This document shows, in pieces, positions 1-7,699 of a stretch of DNA of 36,415 nt. The notes beneath the pieces were generated by a model. That model made no database searches. It was not told the DNA's origin and saw only the letters and a list, made by a program, of their open reading frames with translations. The translations under genes were made by a program, and so were the position numbers. Origin of the DNA: a virus. How positions within the stretch are numbered: position 1 is the stretch's first letter; every line of letters starts with the position of its first letter. Location: positions 1-36,415 of the IMG/VR virus record IMGVR_UViG_3300042468_000763; one strand, written 5' to 3'.

Positions 1-1166
1 GTACCTTGAAGACCCTGAGTACCTTGACCGGCATTTTGTCCCGCTATTCCCTGAACACCTTGAGTACCTTGAGTACCTTGAAGACCCTGAGTACCTTGAC
101 CGGCATTTTGTCCCGCTATTCCCTGAAGACCCTGAGTTCCTTGGCGACCCTGAAGACCCTGAAGACCCTGAGTACCTTGACCGGCATTTTGTCCCGCTAT
201 TCCCTGAACACCTTGAGTACCTTGAGTACCTTGAAGACCCTGAGTACCTTGAGTACCTTGACCGGCATTTTGTCCCGCTATTCCCTGAAGACCCTGAGTT
301 CCTTGGCGACCCTGAAGACCCTGAAGACCCTGAGTGCCTTGAGTTCCTTGAGTACCCTGTGTACCTTGAGTGCCTTGAAGACCTTGAAGACCCTGAGTAC
401 CTTGACCGGCATTTTGTCCCGCTATTCCCTGAAGACCCTGAGTTCCTTGGCGACCCTGAAGACCCTGAAGACCCTGAGTGCCTTGAGTTCCTTGAGTACC
501 CTGTGTACCCTGTGTACCTTGAGTGCCTTGAAGACCTTGAAGACCCTGAGTACCTTGACCGGCATTTTGTCCCGCTATTCCCTGAAGACCCTGAGTTCCT
601 TGGCGACCCTGAAGACCCTGAAGACCCTGAGTGCCTTGAGTTCCTTGAGTACCCTGTGTACCCTGTGTACCTTGAGTGCCTTGAAGACCTTGTGAACCAG
701 AAGTACCTTGAGTGCCTTGGCGACCTTGAAGACCCTGAGCACCCTGAAGACCCTGAGTGCCTTGAAGACCTTGAAGACCTTGAAGACCTTGAAGACCTTG
801 AAGACCTTGAAGACCTTGAAGACCTTGAAGACCCTGAGTACCTTGAGTACCCTGAGTGCCTTGGAGACCTTGGGTTCCTTGAGTACCTGTACCTCCCGTT
901 ACTCCAGCAGTACCTTGAAGACCCTGAGTACCTTGAGTGCCTTGAAGACCCTGGGTTCCTTGAGTGCCTTGAAGACCTTGAGTACCTTGAAGACCCTGGT
1001 TCCCCTGAGTTCCTTGCGTACCTTGAGTACCTTGAGTTCCTTGGCGACCCTGAAGACCTTGAAGACCCTGAGTACCTTGACGACCTTGAGTTCCTTGGAG
1101 ACCTTGAGTTCCTTGAAGACCTTGATTACCTTGAAGACCCTGAGTACCTTGAAGACCTTGAAGACC
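1..1166 (-). repeat. 9-bp-periodic collagen-coding repeats with higher-order copies
   Basis: Every nine bases encode one Gly-X-Gln triplet. A longer marker encoding GIAGQNAGQ recurs with its plus-strand ccggcatt at 28, 100, 181, 262, 406 and 559. The intervals are 72, 81, 81, 144 and 153 bases, all multiples of nine. The copies are nearly identical in DNA, which suggests recent expansion by unequal exchange or slippage. The tract also leaves plus-strand frames open, producing spurious ORFs. Confidence 0.9.
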
Positions 1167-2705
1167 GGCGGCAAAGGAAGGAGTCCAACTTACGCCTATG
1201 CCAGTAGAAATCAATACAGATCCGGCAACACCTACATTATTATAAATGTCTCTAAGAGTTGAATCTAGTTCAATTCCCCCAGTAAAAATAGAATCTCCAC
1301 CAACATTTAGATTTTTTTCAATTCCAACTCCACCTTCTGTAATAATTGATCCAGTATTTTTATCTGTAGATTCTGTTGGGTCGTTTACATAAATTGCATC
1401 ATTAATTTGAGTTGTTCCAGCACTTGAGTCTAAAATCAGATTTCCAACATTTGTACTGACCGTGTTTGTATCAAGTTTAATATTATCAAATGTACCTACT
1501 CCAGTAACATTTAGATTATTAACATTAACTTGAGAACTAAATGTGGAAACACCAGATACATTTAATCGATTGAGTGTGGTTGATTGGTAAACCTGAAGAT
1601 TTTGAGTTGTGGTAAGACCAGTAACTCCTAAATCACTATTAATATTAACTTTTTGTAAGAGTGTTGAAACTCCAGTTACATATAAATTTGTTATATCAAA
1701 ACCACCGACAAATTTTAATGCTGTTACAATACCCGTAAAGAAAGCACTTGTTCCGGTAACAAATCCAACTGTAGTAATTCCAGTAACTTGAAGATTTCTA
1801 GTTGTTGTAGTTCCAGTTACATTAAGATTATCAATCGTGGTTCCACCCTTAAAACTAGATATTCCTAAAACATCTAGTAAAACCTTTGGTTGAGTGCTTC
1901 CAACTCCAACTCTACTATTAAGGTCATCAAATACAAAATTAGGGGCACCATCAACTAATCCAACATTATTATTATATTGAATATTTGTATAAGTTCCACC
2001 AGCTCCTGATCTAATTGTTGATTGATTAGTCCAATTTAATCCACCAAAGGCATTTTTAACTAGTATATCCTGAGTTACTCCAGGTTGATTATTAGAATCA
2101 TAAATTGTTCCTGTAAGTCTAATATCTCCTTGAACGTGTAATTCTTGTGTGGGATCTGTGGTTCCTATACCAACTAATCCATCTGGTTTTACCGTAAAAA
2201 TTGATCCACCAGTTCCAACATTTAATCCGTTACCAATTGTTAAAATGCCAACAGAACTATTGAAAACTAAACTTGAAGATGTTGCAAAATCATTATTTTC
2301 TTTGAATAAAACTCCCCCATTATTTCCAGGAGGAGATACTGTTATAGTAGCAGCAATTCCAGGAGATCCATCAAAATTTAAGTAACCCTGAACCGCAATT
2401 GCACTTCCTTTGAAATTGAGTTGAGAGATGCTACTAATACCTCCAGCAGGTGTTATAATACCTTCTTCATAGACACTAATTGCTCCAGGAATCAATCCTC
2501 CACCAACAGGAATCCAATATCTTTCTCCCGGTCTTTCCAGAAGAGATATAACCTGATATTGAGTTCCTACCGGTATTAATTCTCCAGGTACTTCAGGATC
2601 TCCAAGATTTGGTTCTGCTTGATCTAAGTCTAGATATCTATATCTATCCGTAGAAAGTCCAGATTGGGGAGTTCTTTTAACTCTATTACTAAGATATCTT
2701 GGCAT
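1..2705 (-). CDS. Collagen-like virion fibre protein, N-terminal part (C-terminus beyond left edge)
   Basis: An open minus-strand frame begins at the ATG at 2705 (MPRYLSNRVKRTPQ...) two bases after the stop of the gene before it and stays open to base 1, about 901 codons. Residues 1 to about 512 hold fibre modules, including VGIGTTDP followed by LHVQGDIRLTGTI and many NLNVTG / NLQVTGITT strands, a style common in cyanophage virion proteins. From about residue 513 to the edge it is a collagen-like Gly-X-Y tract, mostly GLQ, GTQ, GRQ, GNQ, GVQ and GAQ, with GIAGQNAGQ interruptions and one GTAGVTGGTG break near base 900. I saw no in-frame proline in the tract. It is the last gene of the structural operon in this window, so a tail fibre or appendage is likely. 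The missing end may hold a receptor-binding or chaperone domain. Identity as a fibre is inferred from composition and position. Confidence 0.85.
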   Translation of the reverse strand, partial: MPRYLSNRVKRTPQSGLSTDRYRYLDLDQAEPNLGDPEVPGELIPVGTQYQVISLLERPGERYWIPVGGGLIPGAISVYEEGIITPAGGISSISQLNFKGSAIAVQGYLNFDGSPGIAATITVSPPGNNGGVLFKENNDFATSSSLVFNSSVGILTIGNGLNVGTGGSIFTVKPDGLVGIGTTDPTQELHVQGDIRLTGTIYDSNNQPGVTQDILVKNAFGGLNWTNQSTIRSGAGGTYTNIQYNNNVGLVDGAPNFVFDDLNSRVGVGSTQPKVLLDVLGISSFKGGTTIDNLNVTGTTTTRNLQVTGITTVGFVTGTSAFFTGIVTALKFVGGFDITNLYVTGVSTLLQKVNINSDLGVTGLTTTQNLQVYQSTTLNRLNVSGVSTFSSQVNVNNLNVTGVGTFDNIKLDTNTVSTNVGNLILDSSAGTTQINDAIYVNDPTESTDKNTGSIITEGGVGIEKNLNVGGDSIFTGGIELDSTLRDIYNNVGVAGSVLISTGIGVSWTPSFAAGLQGLQGTQGLQGNQGLQGTQGLQGTQGRQGTQGLQGLQGRQGTQGTQGTQGTQGNQGLQGTQGLQGTQGTQGLQGTQGTQGLQGTAGVTGGTGTQGTQGLQGTQGTQGTQGLQGLQGLQGLQGLQGLQGLQGLQGTQGLQGAQGLQGRQGTQGTSGSQGLQGTQGTQGTQGTQGTQGTQGLQGLQGRQGTQGLQGIAGQNAGQGTQGLQGLQGTQGTQGTQGTQGTQGTQGLQGLQGRQGTQGLQGIAGQNAGQGTQGLQGLQGTQGTQGTQGTQGTQGLQGLQGRQGTQGLQGIAGQNAGQGTQGTQGLQGTQGTQGVQGIAGQNAGQGTQGLQGLQGRQGTQGLQGIAGQNAGQGTQGLQGTQGTQGVQGIAGQNAGQGTQGLQG

Positions 2706-2707
2706 AA

Positions 2708-3376
2708 TTAGGTTGTACTATTCTCAAGAATGCTACAAATAAATTCCATTTGAAGCGGTCCCACTTCCCCCCCACTTAAGTAAGTATGAGCAATACCGAC
2801 AACTTTTCCAGAATTAGTAACAAAAGTTTTTGATGTTCCAACACTTCCGATTATAGAATCAATAGTAAAAGATTGTTGAGGTGATGGGAAAATAGATGTG
2901 GTTAATCCAAATGATCCACTACAAGTAAATGCCAATCCACTCATAGTGACTTCATCATTTACATTAAAATTATGAGGGCTAATTGTTGTAATTGTTGTAA
3001 TTCCACTATTATTATCATATAAACAATTAGTAATTGATACAATACCTGCCTGAGTTCCTTCCACCACAACCGAATCATTAATTATGGCAGTTCTTTCTAA
3101 TACTAATCTCCCATCAATAATTACCACCGCATCATTTGGTGGTATTTCTACATCTTTAACGACTCTAATACTTCTAGTATTACCAGCAGTTCTTGCCGAT
3201 GAACTTGTTCTTCTGTGTGTAAGAGATACTGTCGGAAAAGTATTAACCCCCACATTTGCAACCTGAGCATAAAGAAGAATTGCAGAAACTCCAATCGGAG
3301 TTGTATATACTATTTGCTCTCCCGGAGCAACTGGAACTGCAATAGTTAAAAATTTATTAAGTGGTGCGACTGCCAT
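2708..3376 (-). CDS. Conserved virion structural protein, unknown role
   Basis: A 222-residue protein starting MAVAPLNKFLTIAVPV. The sequence is beta-rich with many Val, Thr, Ile and Gly residues and contains no enzyme motif I recognise. The N-terminal half reads like a jelly-roll or beta-sandwich, with a phrase such as PPNDAVVIIDGRLVLE. The C-terminal half contains HNFNVNDEVTMSGLAF, a phrase type seen in cyanophage virion proteins. It sits between the large beta-helix protein (stop three bases upstream) and the collagen-like fibre (start two bases downstream), so it is co-transcribed with fibre genes. A structural or fibre-connector role is inferred from context only. Confidence 0.65.
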   Translation of the reverse strand: MAVAPLNKFLTIAVPVAPGEQIVYTTPIGVSAILLYAQVANVGVNTFPTVSLTHRRTSSSARTAGNTRSIRVVKDVEIPPNDAVVIIDGRLVLERTAIINDSVVVEGTQAGIVSITNCLYDNNSGITTITTISPHNFNVNDEVTMSGLAFTCSGSFGLTTSIFPSPQQSFTIDSIIGSVGTSKTFVTNSGKVVGIAHTYLSGGEVGPLQMEFICSILENSTT

Positions 3377-3379
3377 ATC

Positions 3380-6300
3380 TTATCTCAGTGCAAGTATGAG
3401 TGGCGTAACTTCTGCCTGTATTGCCTTACTAAAATCTCTTCCTCGTATTGTTGCTGATGGTTGATTAATTTGAAATCCCTCACCAATATCAAAATTACCT
3501 TTTTGATCGGTACTTGTAAATGGAATTTGTGCTCCATCCAAGGCAACAACTTCATTTTCTTTAATAGAAACACCACCCTTAAATGGCGTTGATGTATTTA
3601 TGTTAGTTCCAGTTCCAATATATTCAAAGGAATGAGAACTTGTAAGAATACGAGTAATCCTCTTTAATGATACTTCTTCTCCTCCAAATAATTCATATGG
3701 AATAAATTGATTAAATGTGACGGTTGTAATTCCAGTAACGGAAGTTGTTTCCGTTGCAGAATCAATTGTAAAGTAAATCGGTTGAGTAACAATTGTCGCC
3801 GCTGCCCCTCCTGTACCATCAATAAAAACTTCTAAATTCTGCGTCGGTAAATAATTTCTTCCACTATTTACAACATCTATTGATATGATTGCTCCAGAAA
3901 CTTCATCAACAGTCGGACTTAATTCTGCAATAATTCCTTGAGGACCTTTTGGTTGTTGAGATAGGTCACCAGAATCACGGATAATTATAGTTGGAGGATT
4001 TGCCGAACTATATCCAGACCCGCCATTTGTAACCGTAATTGACTGTATTTGTATCATCGGTTCCTGAAGTATTCCACTTCCTTGAGCATCCGGATAATTA
4101 TCTAAATTAATCTCAAAGAAAAGTGCCTGACCATCATAAGGTCTTCTAACAAGATTAAGAGAGTCTTTCATATTAGCAAATGTAACTTTATCACTTCCGG
4201 CATCAACACCAGGTTGTGTTCTTGTTGGAGGAAATGTGCTTACAATTCCAGTAAATTCAGTACTACCTAATCCAACGGCAACCAATCCAAAATTACCAAA
4301 AGATGAGTTAGAATTAGTAAGGTCACAAGAACCACCACTGTCCGCATAAATTCCAATATCACAATTAATTGTAAAGATAGAAACTAACTGGGCATATCCA
4401 TTATTTGTAATAGAAACTCCAATACCTGCCTCATTATATTGTGTAAATGAATCACAAACCATACACTTCAAATCGGCACCAATTGTCGATGCAGTTGCGT
4501 GATTACCATCAATTTTCATACCAATACTTTTAGTCATAAAGTTGGTACAGTTTCTTATGTATGGACTTCTCCATCTTCCGCTTGGACCTTCATTTGCTGG
4601 TCCTGGGGCAATATAACCAGAAACTGCATAATTTGAAGGATTTGTAGGTGGAAATGCTACTGCACCGGCACCAGTATGAGCAATAGAAATATTAGAACCA
4701 GAAAAATTTACATTTTCTATTAGACATCCTCGTCTTACGTGAAATACATCTTTAGTTACATTATTTGGAACAATAGTAACTAATCTTAAATCTTGCCCGG
4801 AAACTGAAACATCAGTTCTCAAACCAATTGGATTATCTTCAAAGTAAACACCGGAACGAACAAAAATTGTATCTCCATCTTGAGCAACAGATGCAGCTGC
4901 ACCAATAGTTCTTTTAGAATCTCCTTCCAAATATCCAGTATTTAAATCATTTCCATCCATCGTAACCCAAATAGCATTTTGTGTCTGAACTCCCGGTGGT
5001 CTCCAAGATACACCAGTTCCTACAGATGATAAGCGATAATCAAATTTTCCAGTTGCTGTACTATTATTGATATCAATAAGAGATGAATTTAGTTCTACAG
5101 TATTTTGAAATACTGATACTCCATCAACAGTTAGGGTACTAGCAAGTGTAGTAGCGCCGCCAACATTTAAGGTACTAGCAAGAGAAGTAGCACCGCCAAC
5201 AATTAATTGATTTCTTAAAGTTGCAATACCAATTACATCTAAGGTACTAGCAAGAGAAGTGGCACCACCAACATTTAATTGATTTCTTAAAGTTGTAATA
5301 CCAATTACATCTAGAGTATTATTAAGTGTGGTGGCACCATCAACATCTAAAGTATTATTAAGTGTAGTGGCACCATCAACATCTAAAGTACTATTAAGTG
5401 TGGTAGCAAGGTCAACATCCAGAGTATTATTAAGTGTGGTGGCACCATCAACATCTAAAGTATTATTAAGTGTAGTGGCACCATCAACATCTAAAGTACT
5501 ATTAAGTGTGGTAGCAAGGTCAACATCCAGAGTATTATTAAGTGTGGTAGCAAGGTCAACATCCAGAGTATTATTAAGTGTAGTGGCACCATCAACATCT
5601 AAAGTACTATTAAGTGTGGTAGCAAGGTCAACATCCAGAGTATTATTAAGTGTAGTGGCACCATCAACATCTAAAGTACTATTAAGTGTGGTGGCAAGGT
5701 CAACATCCAGAGTATTATTAAGTGTGGTAGCACCATCAACATCTAAAGTTAAATTTAAAGTAGTATCACCATCAACATTTAGAGTTGAATCAAAATCAAC
5801 TGCTCCGGTTGCGTGGACTGTTCCAGTAATATCTAAAGTTGAGGATGGGACAGTTATTCCAATTCCAACGTTAGATATCCTGTAAATATCTGAACCAGAT
5901 AAAGACCATCTATCAGAAATAACAATATTTGCAAAACTTGTATTAACACCAGAAATAGTAGCACTTACAAGATTATTTGGGTCGTTTCCATCAAGAAAAT
6001 TTAGATTAGAAACTGTTCCTTGAAAGTTAGTCTCATCATATATTCCAATTGTTTGCAACGGAGTTCCAATTCCAGAGACATCACCCCAAAAAACACTATT
6101 ACCATCACTTAAAAGAACTTGTCCCAGAGTTCCTTTATTTCTAAATTTATCTCGAAGAGGTCCGTCGAGATAAATGTCTTGATTAAATGTAGTAACACCA
6201 GAAATTAAAGCATTACCAATTACTTCGAGTGCTCTTGATGGAGTTGTGGTTCCGATTCCAACTTTATCATATACAATTAAATTATCAGCGAGTAAATTAA

Positions 6301-6418
6301 TTAAGTCCTGTGGTGGTTTATAAGTTTCACCAAAATCGGCATCCGGTTCGGGTACAAACTCTATTTCTGGAGAAACAAAATACTTTTTTGCGTAGGTGAA
6401 AGTACTAAATGCTGTCAT
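3380..6418 (-). CDS. Large virion fibre/tailspike-like protein with 12-residue repeats and beta-helix region
   Basis: A 1012-residue protein. The N-terminus (about 1-200) has VGIGTTTP...LEVIG and VGIGITVP...LDITGTV modules like those in the collagen-like fibre of the same operon. Residues about 205-365 are tandem 12-residue units of the type TTLNNTLDVDGA / TTLNSTLDVDLA, followed by diverged units (TTLRNQLNVGGA, TSLASTLDVIGI) to about 440. Residues about 480-760 resemble a right-handed parallel beta-helix of the pectate-lyase type: IWVTMDGNDLNTGY, then GDTIFVRSGVYFEDNP, then short turns ending in N and G. The C-terminal quarter has GGSGYSSANPPTI, a phrase also found in the gp5 tail region here. 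It is probably a tail fibre or baseplate-attached spike. No catalytic residues are evident, so depolymerase activity should not be assumed. Confidence 0.75.
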   Translation of the reverse strand: MTAFSTFTYAKKYFVSPEIEFVPEPDADFGETYKPPQDLINLLADNLIVYDKVGIGTTTPSRALEVIGNALISGVTTFNQDIYLDGPLRDKFRNKGTLGQVLLSDGNSVFWGDVSGIGTPLQTIGIYDETNFQGTVSNLNFLDGNDPNNLVSATISGVNTSFANIVISDRWSLSGSDIYRISNVGIGITVPSSTLDITGTVHATGAVDFDSTLNVDGDTTLNLTLDVDGATTLNNTLDVDLATTLNSTLDVDGATTLNNTLDVDLATTLNSTLDVDGATTLNNTLDVDLATTLNNTLDVDLATTLNSTLDVDGATTLNNTLDVDGATTLNNTLDVDLATTLNSTLDVDGATTLNNTLDVDGATTLNNTLDVIGITTLRNQLNVGGATSLASTLDVIGIATLRNQLIVGGATSLASTLNVGGATTLASTLTVDGVSVFQNTVELNSSLIDINNSTATGKFDYRLSSVGTGVSWRPPGVQTQNAIWVTMDGNDLNTGYLEGDSKRTIGAAASVAQDGDTIFVRSGVYFEDNPIGLRTDVSVSGQDLRLVTIVPNNVTKDVFHVRRGCLIENVNFSGSNISIAHTGAGAVAFPPTNPSNYAVSGYIAPGPANEGPSGRWRSPYIRNCTNFMTKSIGMKIDGNHATASTIGADLKCMVCDSFTQYNEAGIGVSITNNGYAQLVSIFTINCDIGIYADSGGSCDLTNSNSSFGNFGLVAVGLGSTEFTGIVSTFPPTRTQPGVDAGSDKVTFANMKDSLNLVRRPYDGQALFFEINLDNYPDAQGSGILQEPMIQIQSITVTNGGSGYSSANPPTIIIRDSGDLSQQPKGPQGIIAELSPTVDEVSGAIISIDVVNSGRNYLPTQNLEVFIDGTGGAAATIVTQPIYFTIDSATETTSVTGITTVTFNQFIPYELFGGEEVSLKRITRILTSSHSFEYIGTGTNINTSTPFKGGVSIKENEVVALDGAQIPFTSTDQKGNFDIGEGFQINQPSATIRGRDFSKAIQAEVTPLILALR
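5329..5761 (-). repeat. Tandem 36-bp coding repeats (about 12 copies)
   Basis: About twelve consecutive 36-bp units encode the 12-residue repeats of the large fibre protein. Two main variants alternate irregularly: one contains plus-strand caccatcaacatctaaagta, the other caaggtcaacatccagagta. The copies are almost identical in DNA, while the units between about 5100 and 5328 are diverged. The irregular order of variants suggests past duplication of blocks of units. The repeats also create a spurious 185-codon plus-strand frame. Confidence 0.9.
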
Positions 6419-6421
6419 TTC

Positions 6422-7129
6422 TTATAAATTACTTTTTTTATCATAATGATAACCAACAATAGACCTTTCAGAATTATCTCCCGGATAATCTTCTATGTCC
6501 CCTTCATATTCTACTATTAATTTTTCAGTATCCATTCTTTCCCCAAATATATGATAAAAACAGCATACTGGAGTATTTTCTGCAGATTCTAATACAATTT
6601 CTTTACTATCAAACTCTTTCACAAAAATATTCTGATGAGAACCAATTGGAGTAACCGAGATTGTGATTGTATTCGGATCCACAAGTTTTTCCCAGTATTC
6701 GGGAAGTTTAATTATATTTGTATTTATTAATTTTCCCCGAACATATACTGCCGCTTCTGGACCCTCAAGACAACTATGAGTCAGTCTCCAACCTTCCTTT
6801 GTTGGGTGAGGAATATCAAAGTTTTTCTTTGATGAAAGTCTATGTTTTCCATTATTTGAATAAACTTCTCCTTTTGCCTTAACATTCTTTCCTACATTTA
6901 CATTTCCATCTACATTAACATCTTTTTTGACATTCACATTCTTCTTAACATTCACATTACCATCAGTATTGATATCAGGAGTTGTGGGTTCATCTGGACT
7001 TTTGATTACATTCAGAGTTCCATAAAGATTAGAATCCGCCCCATTTCCTGGATAAACTTCCATTCCAGACCACATTATTGGAGCCTTATTGAAGTTTATT
7101 TCTTTACTTAGATAGGTCTTGTCTGCCAT
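6422..7129 (-). CDS. Virion structural protein with 'HPTKEG..L.H..LEGPE' domain
   Basis: A 235-residue protein. Residues about 55-85 are a short beta-repeat run (NVNVKKNVNVKKDVNVDGNV) that looks like a fibre shaft. After it comes FDIPHPTKEGWRLTHSCLEG followed by PEAAVYVRGKL, a block I recognise from many cyanophage and other phage structural proteins, where it sits at or near the C-terminal head of fibre-like proteins. The rest (VTPIGSHQNIFVKEF..., CCFYHIFGERMDTEKLIVEYEG) completes the domain. The gene follows the spike-like gene by four bases and precedes the big fibre gene. It is likely an appendage or baseplate-associated protein; the biochemical function of the domain is unknown to me. 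Confidence 0.65.
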   Translation of the reverse strand: MADKTYLSKEINFNKAPIMWSGMEVYPGNGADSNLYGTLNVIKSPDEPTTPDINTDGNVNVKKNVNVKKDVNVDGNVNVGKNVKAKGEVYSNNGKHRLSSKKNFDIPHPTKEGWRLTHSCLEGPEAAVYVRGKLINTNIIKLPEYWEKLVDPNTITISVTPIGSHQNIFVKEFDSKEIVLESAENTPVCCFYHIFGERMDTEKLIVEYEGDIEDYPGDNSERSIVGYHYDKKSNL

Positions 7130-7133
7130 ATGA

Positions 7134-7697
7134 TTATCCTATCGCTCCGTATTTATTTGTGCCACCGGCATTAAAAGTTTCTGCAACATTATCATCACCA
7201 CAGGGAGAACCAGCAGGAAATATTTTTTCTCCGCTAGAGGTTCCTTTAGGAGCGAGATTGCCAGTCTTTGCTATACAGTCCGCCTGATTTGATTGAGTTA
7301 CAACACGAGAACCAGCCTTAATATTTACATTTTTACCTGCCGTCAGGTTAATGTTTTCATCGGCATCAAGAATTATATTTTTTGCTCGGATTCTAACATT
7401 ACCATTTCTTTCTGCCGTGATTGTTATATCTCCATTCTTACCGGCAATTACAATATCTACTCCACCACCTGAATTATTTTGCCCCGCAACAATTTCTATT
7501 GAACGGTCATTATAAATCTTAAAGAGACCGTTACCATTACTTAGACCGAGTGTATTAATATCCTTATCATCGGTAACTCCGTACATAGTATAAACATCTG
7601 GACCATCCAATCCCAACTGCGGATTTTTAACATCTATTCCGAAGTTGGGTCCCAGTTTCCAATAACTTCTTTCTTCCCAGTTTGCCTCTCTAGCCAT
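7134..7697 (-). CDS. Baseplate central spike-tip-like beta-helix protein
   Basis: I place the start at the ATG at 7697 (MAREANWEERSYWKLGP), two bases after the gp5 stop, giving 187 residues. A TTG at 7712 in the same frame would overlap gp5 and looks less likely. Residues about 65-125 form a regular run of short beta strands (DIVIAGKNGDITITAERNG, VRIRAKNIILDADENINL, TAGKNVNIKAG), the pattern of the triple-stranded beta-helix at the C-terminus of T4 gp5 and of VgrG spikes. The C-terminus contains several Cys (ADCIAK, SPCGDD). Its position directly after gp5 suggests that it supplies the needle or tip as a separate chain. That role is inferred. Confidence 0.6.
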   Translation of the reverse strand: MAREANWEERSYWKLGPNFGIDVKNPQLGLDGPDVYTMYGVTDDKDINTLGLSNGNGLFKIYNDRSIEIVAGQNNSGGGVDIVIAGKNGDITITAERNGNVRIRAKNIILDADENINLTAGKNVNIKAGSRVVTQSNQADCIAKTGNLAPKGTSSGEKIFPAGSPCGDDNVAETFNAGGTNKYGAIG

Positions 7698-7699
7698 TT

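Noticed and set aside
6-1262. Long plus-strand and other-frame ORFs over the left repeat (Leu/Thr/Ser-rich, and Glu/Asp/Leu-rich)
   Set aside because: They are shadows of a 9-bp repeat that lacks stop codons in several frames. The minus-strand Gly-X-Gln frame continues for more than 500 further codons of normal protein and fits the operon; the plus-strand frames do not.
5100-5800. CRISPR-like array
   Set aside because: The repeats are contiguous coding units without unique spacers and stay in frame with the fibre protein.
5328-5885. 185-codon plus-strand ORF of repeated VAPSTSKVLLSV units
   Set aside because: An antisense shadow of the 36-bp repeats inside the 1012-residue fibre gene. It has no ribosome binding site or partner gene.
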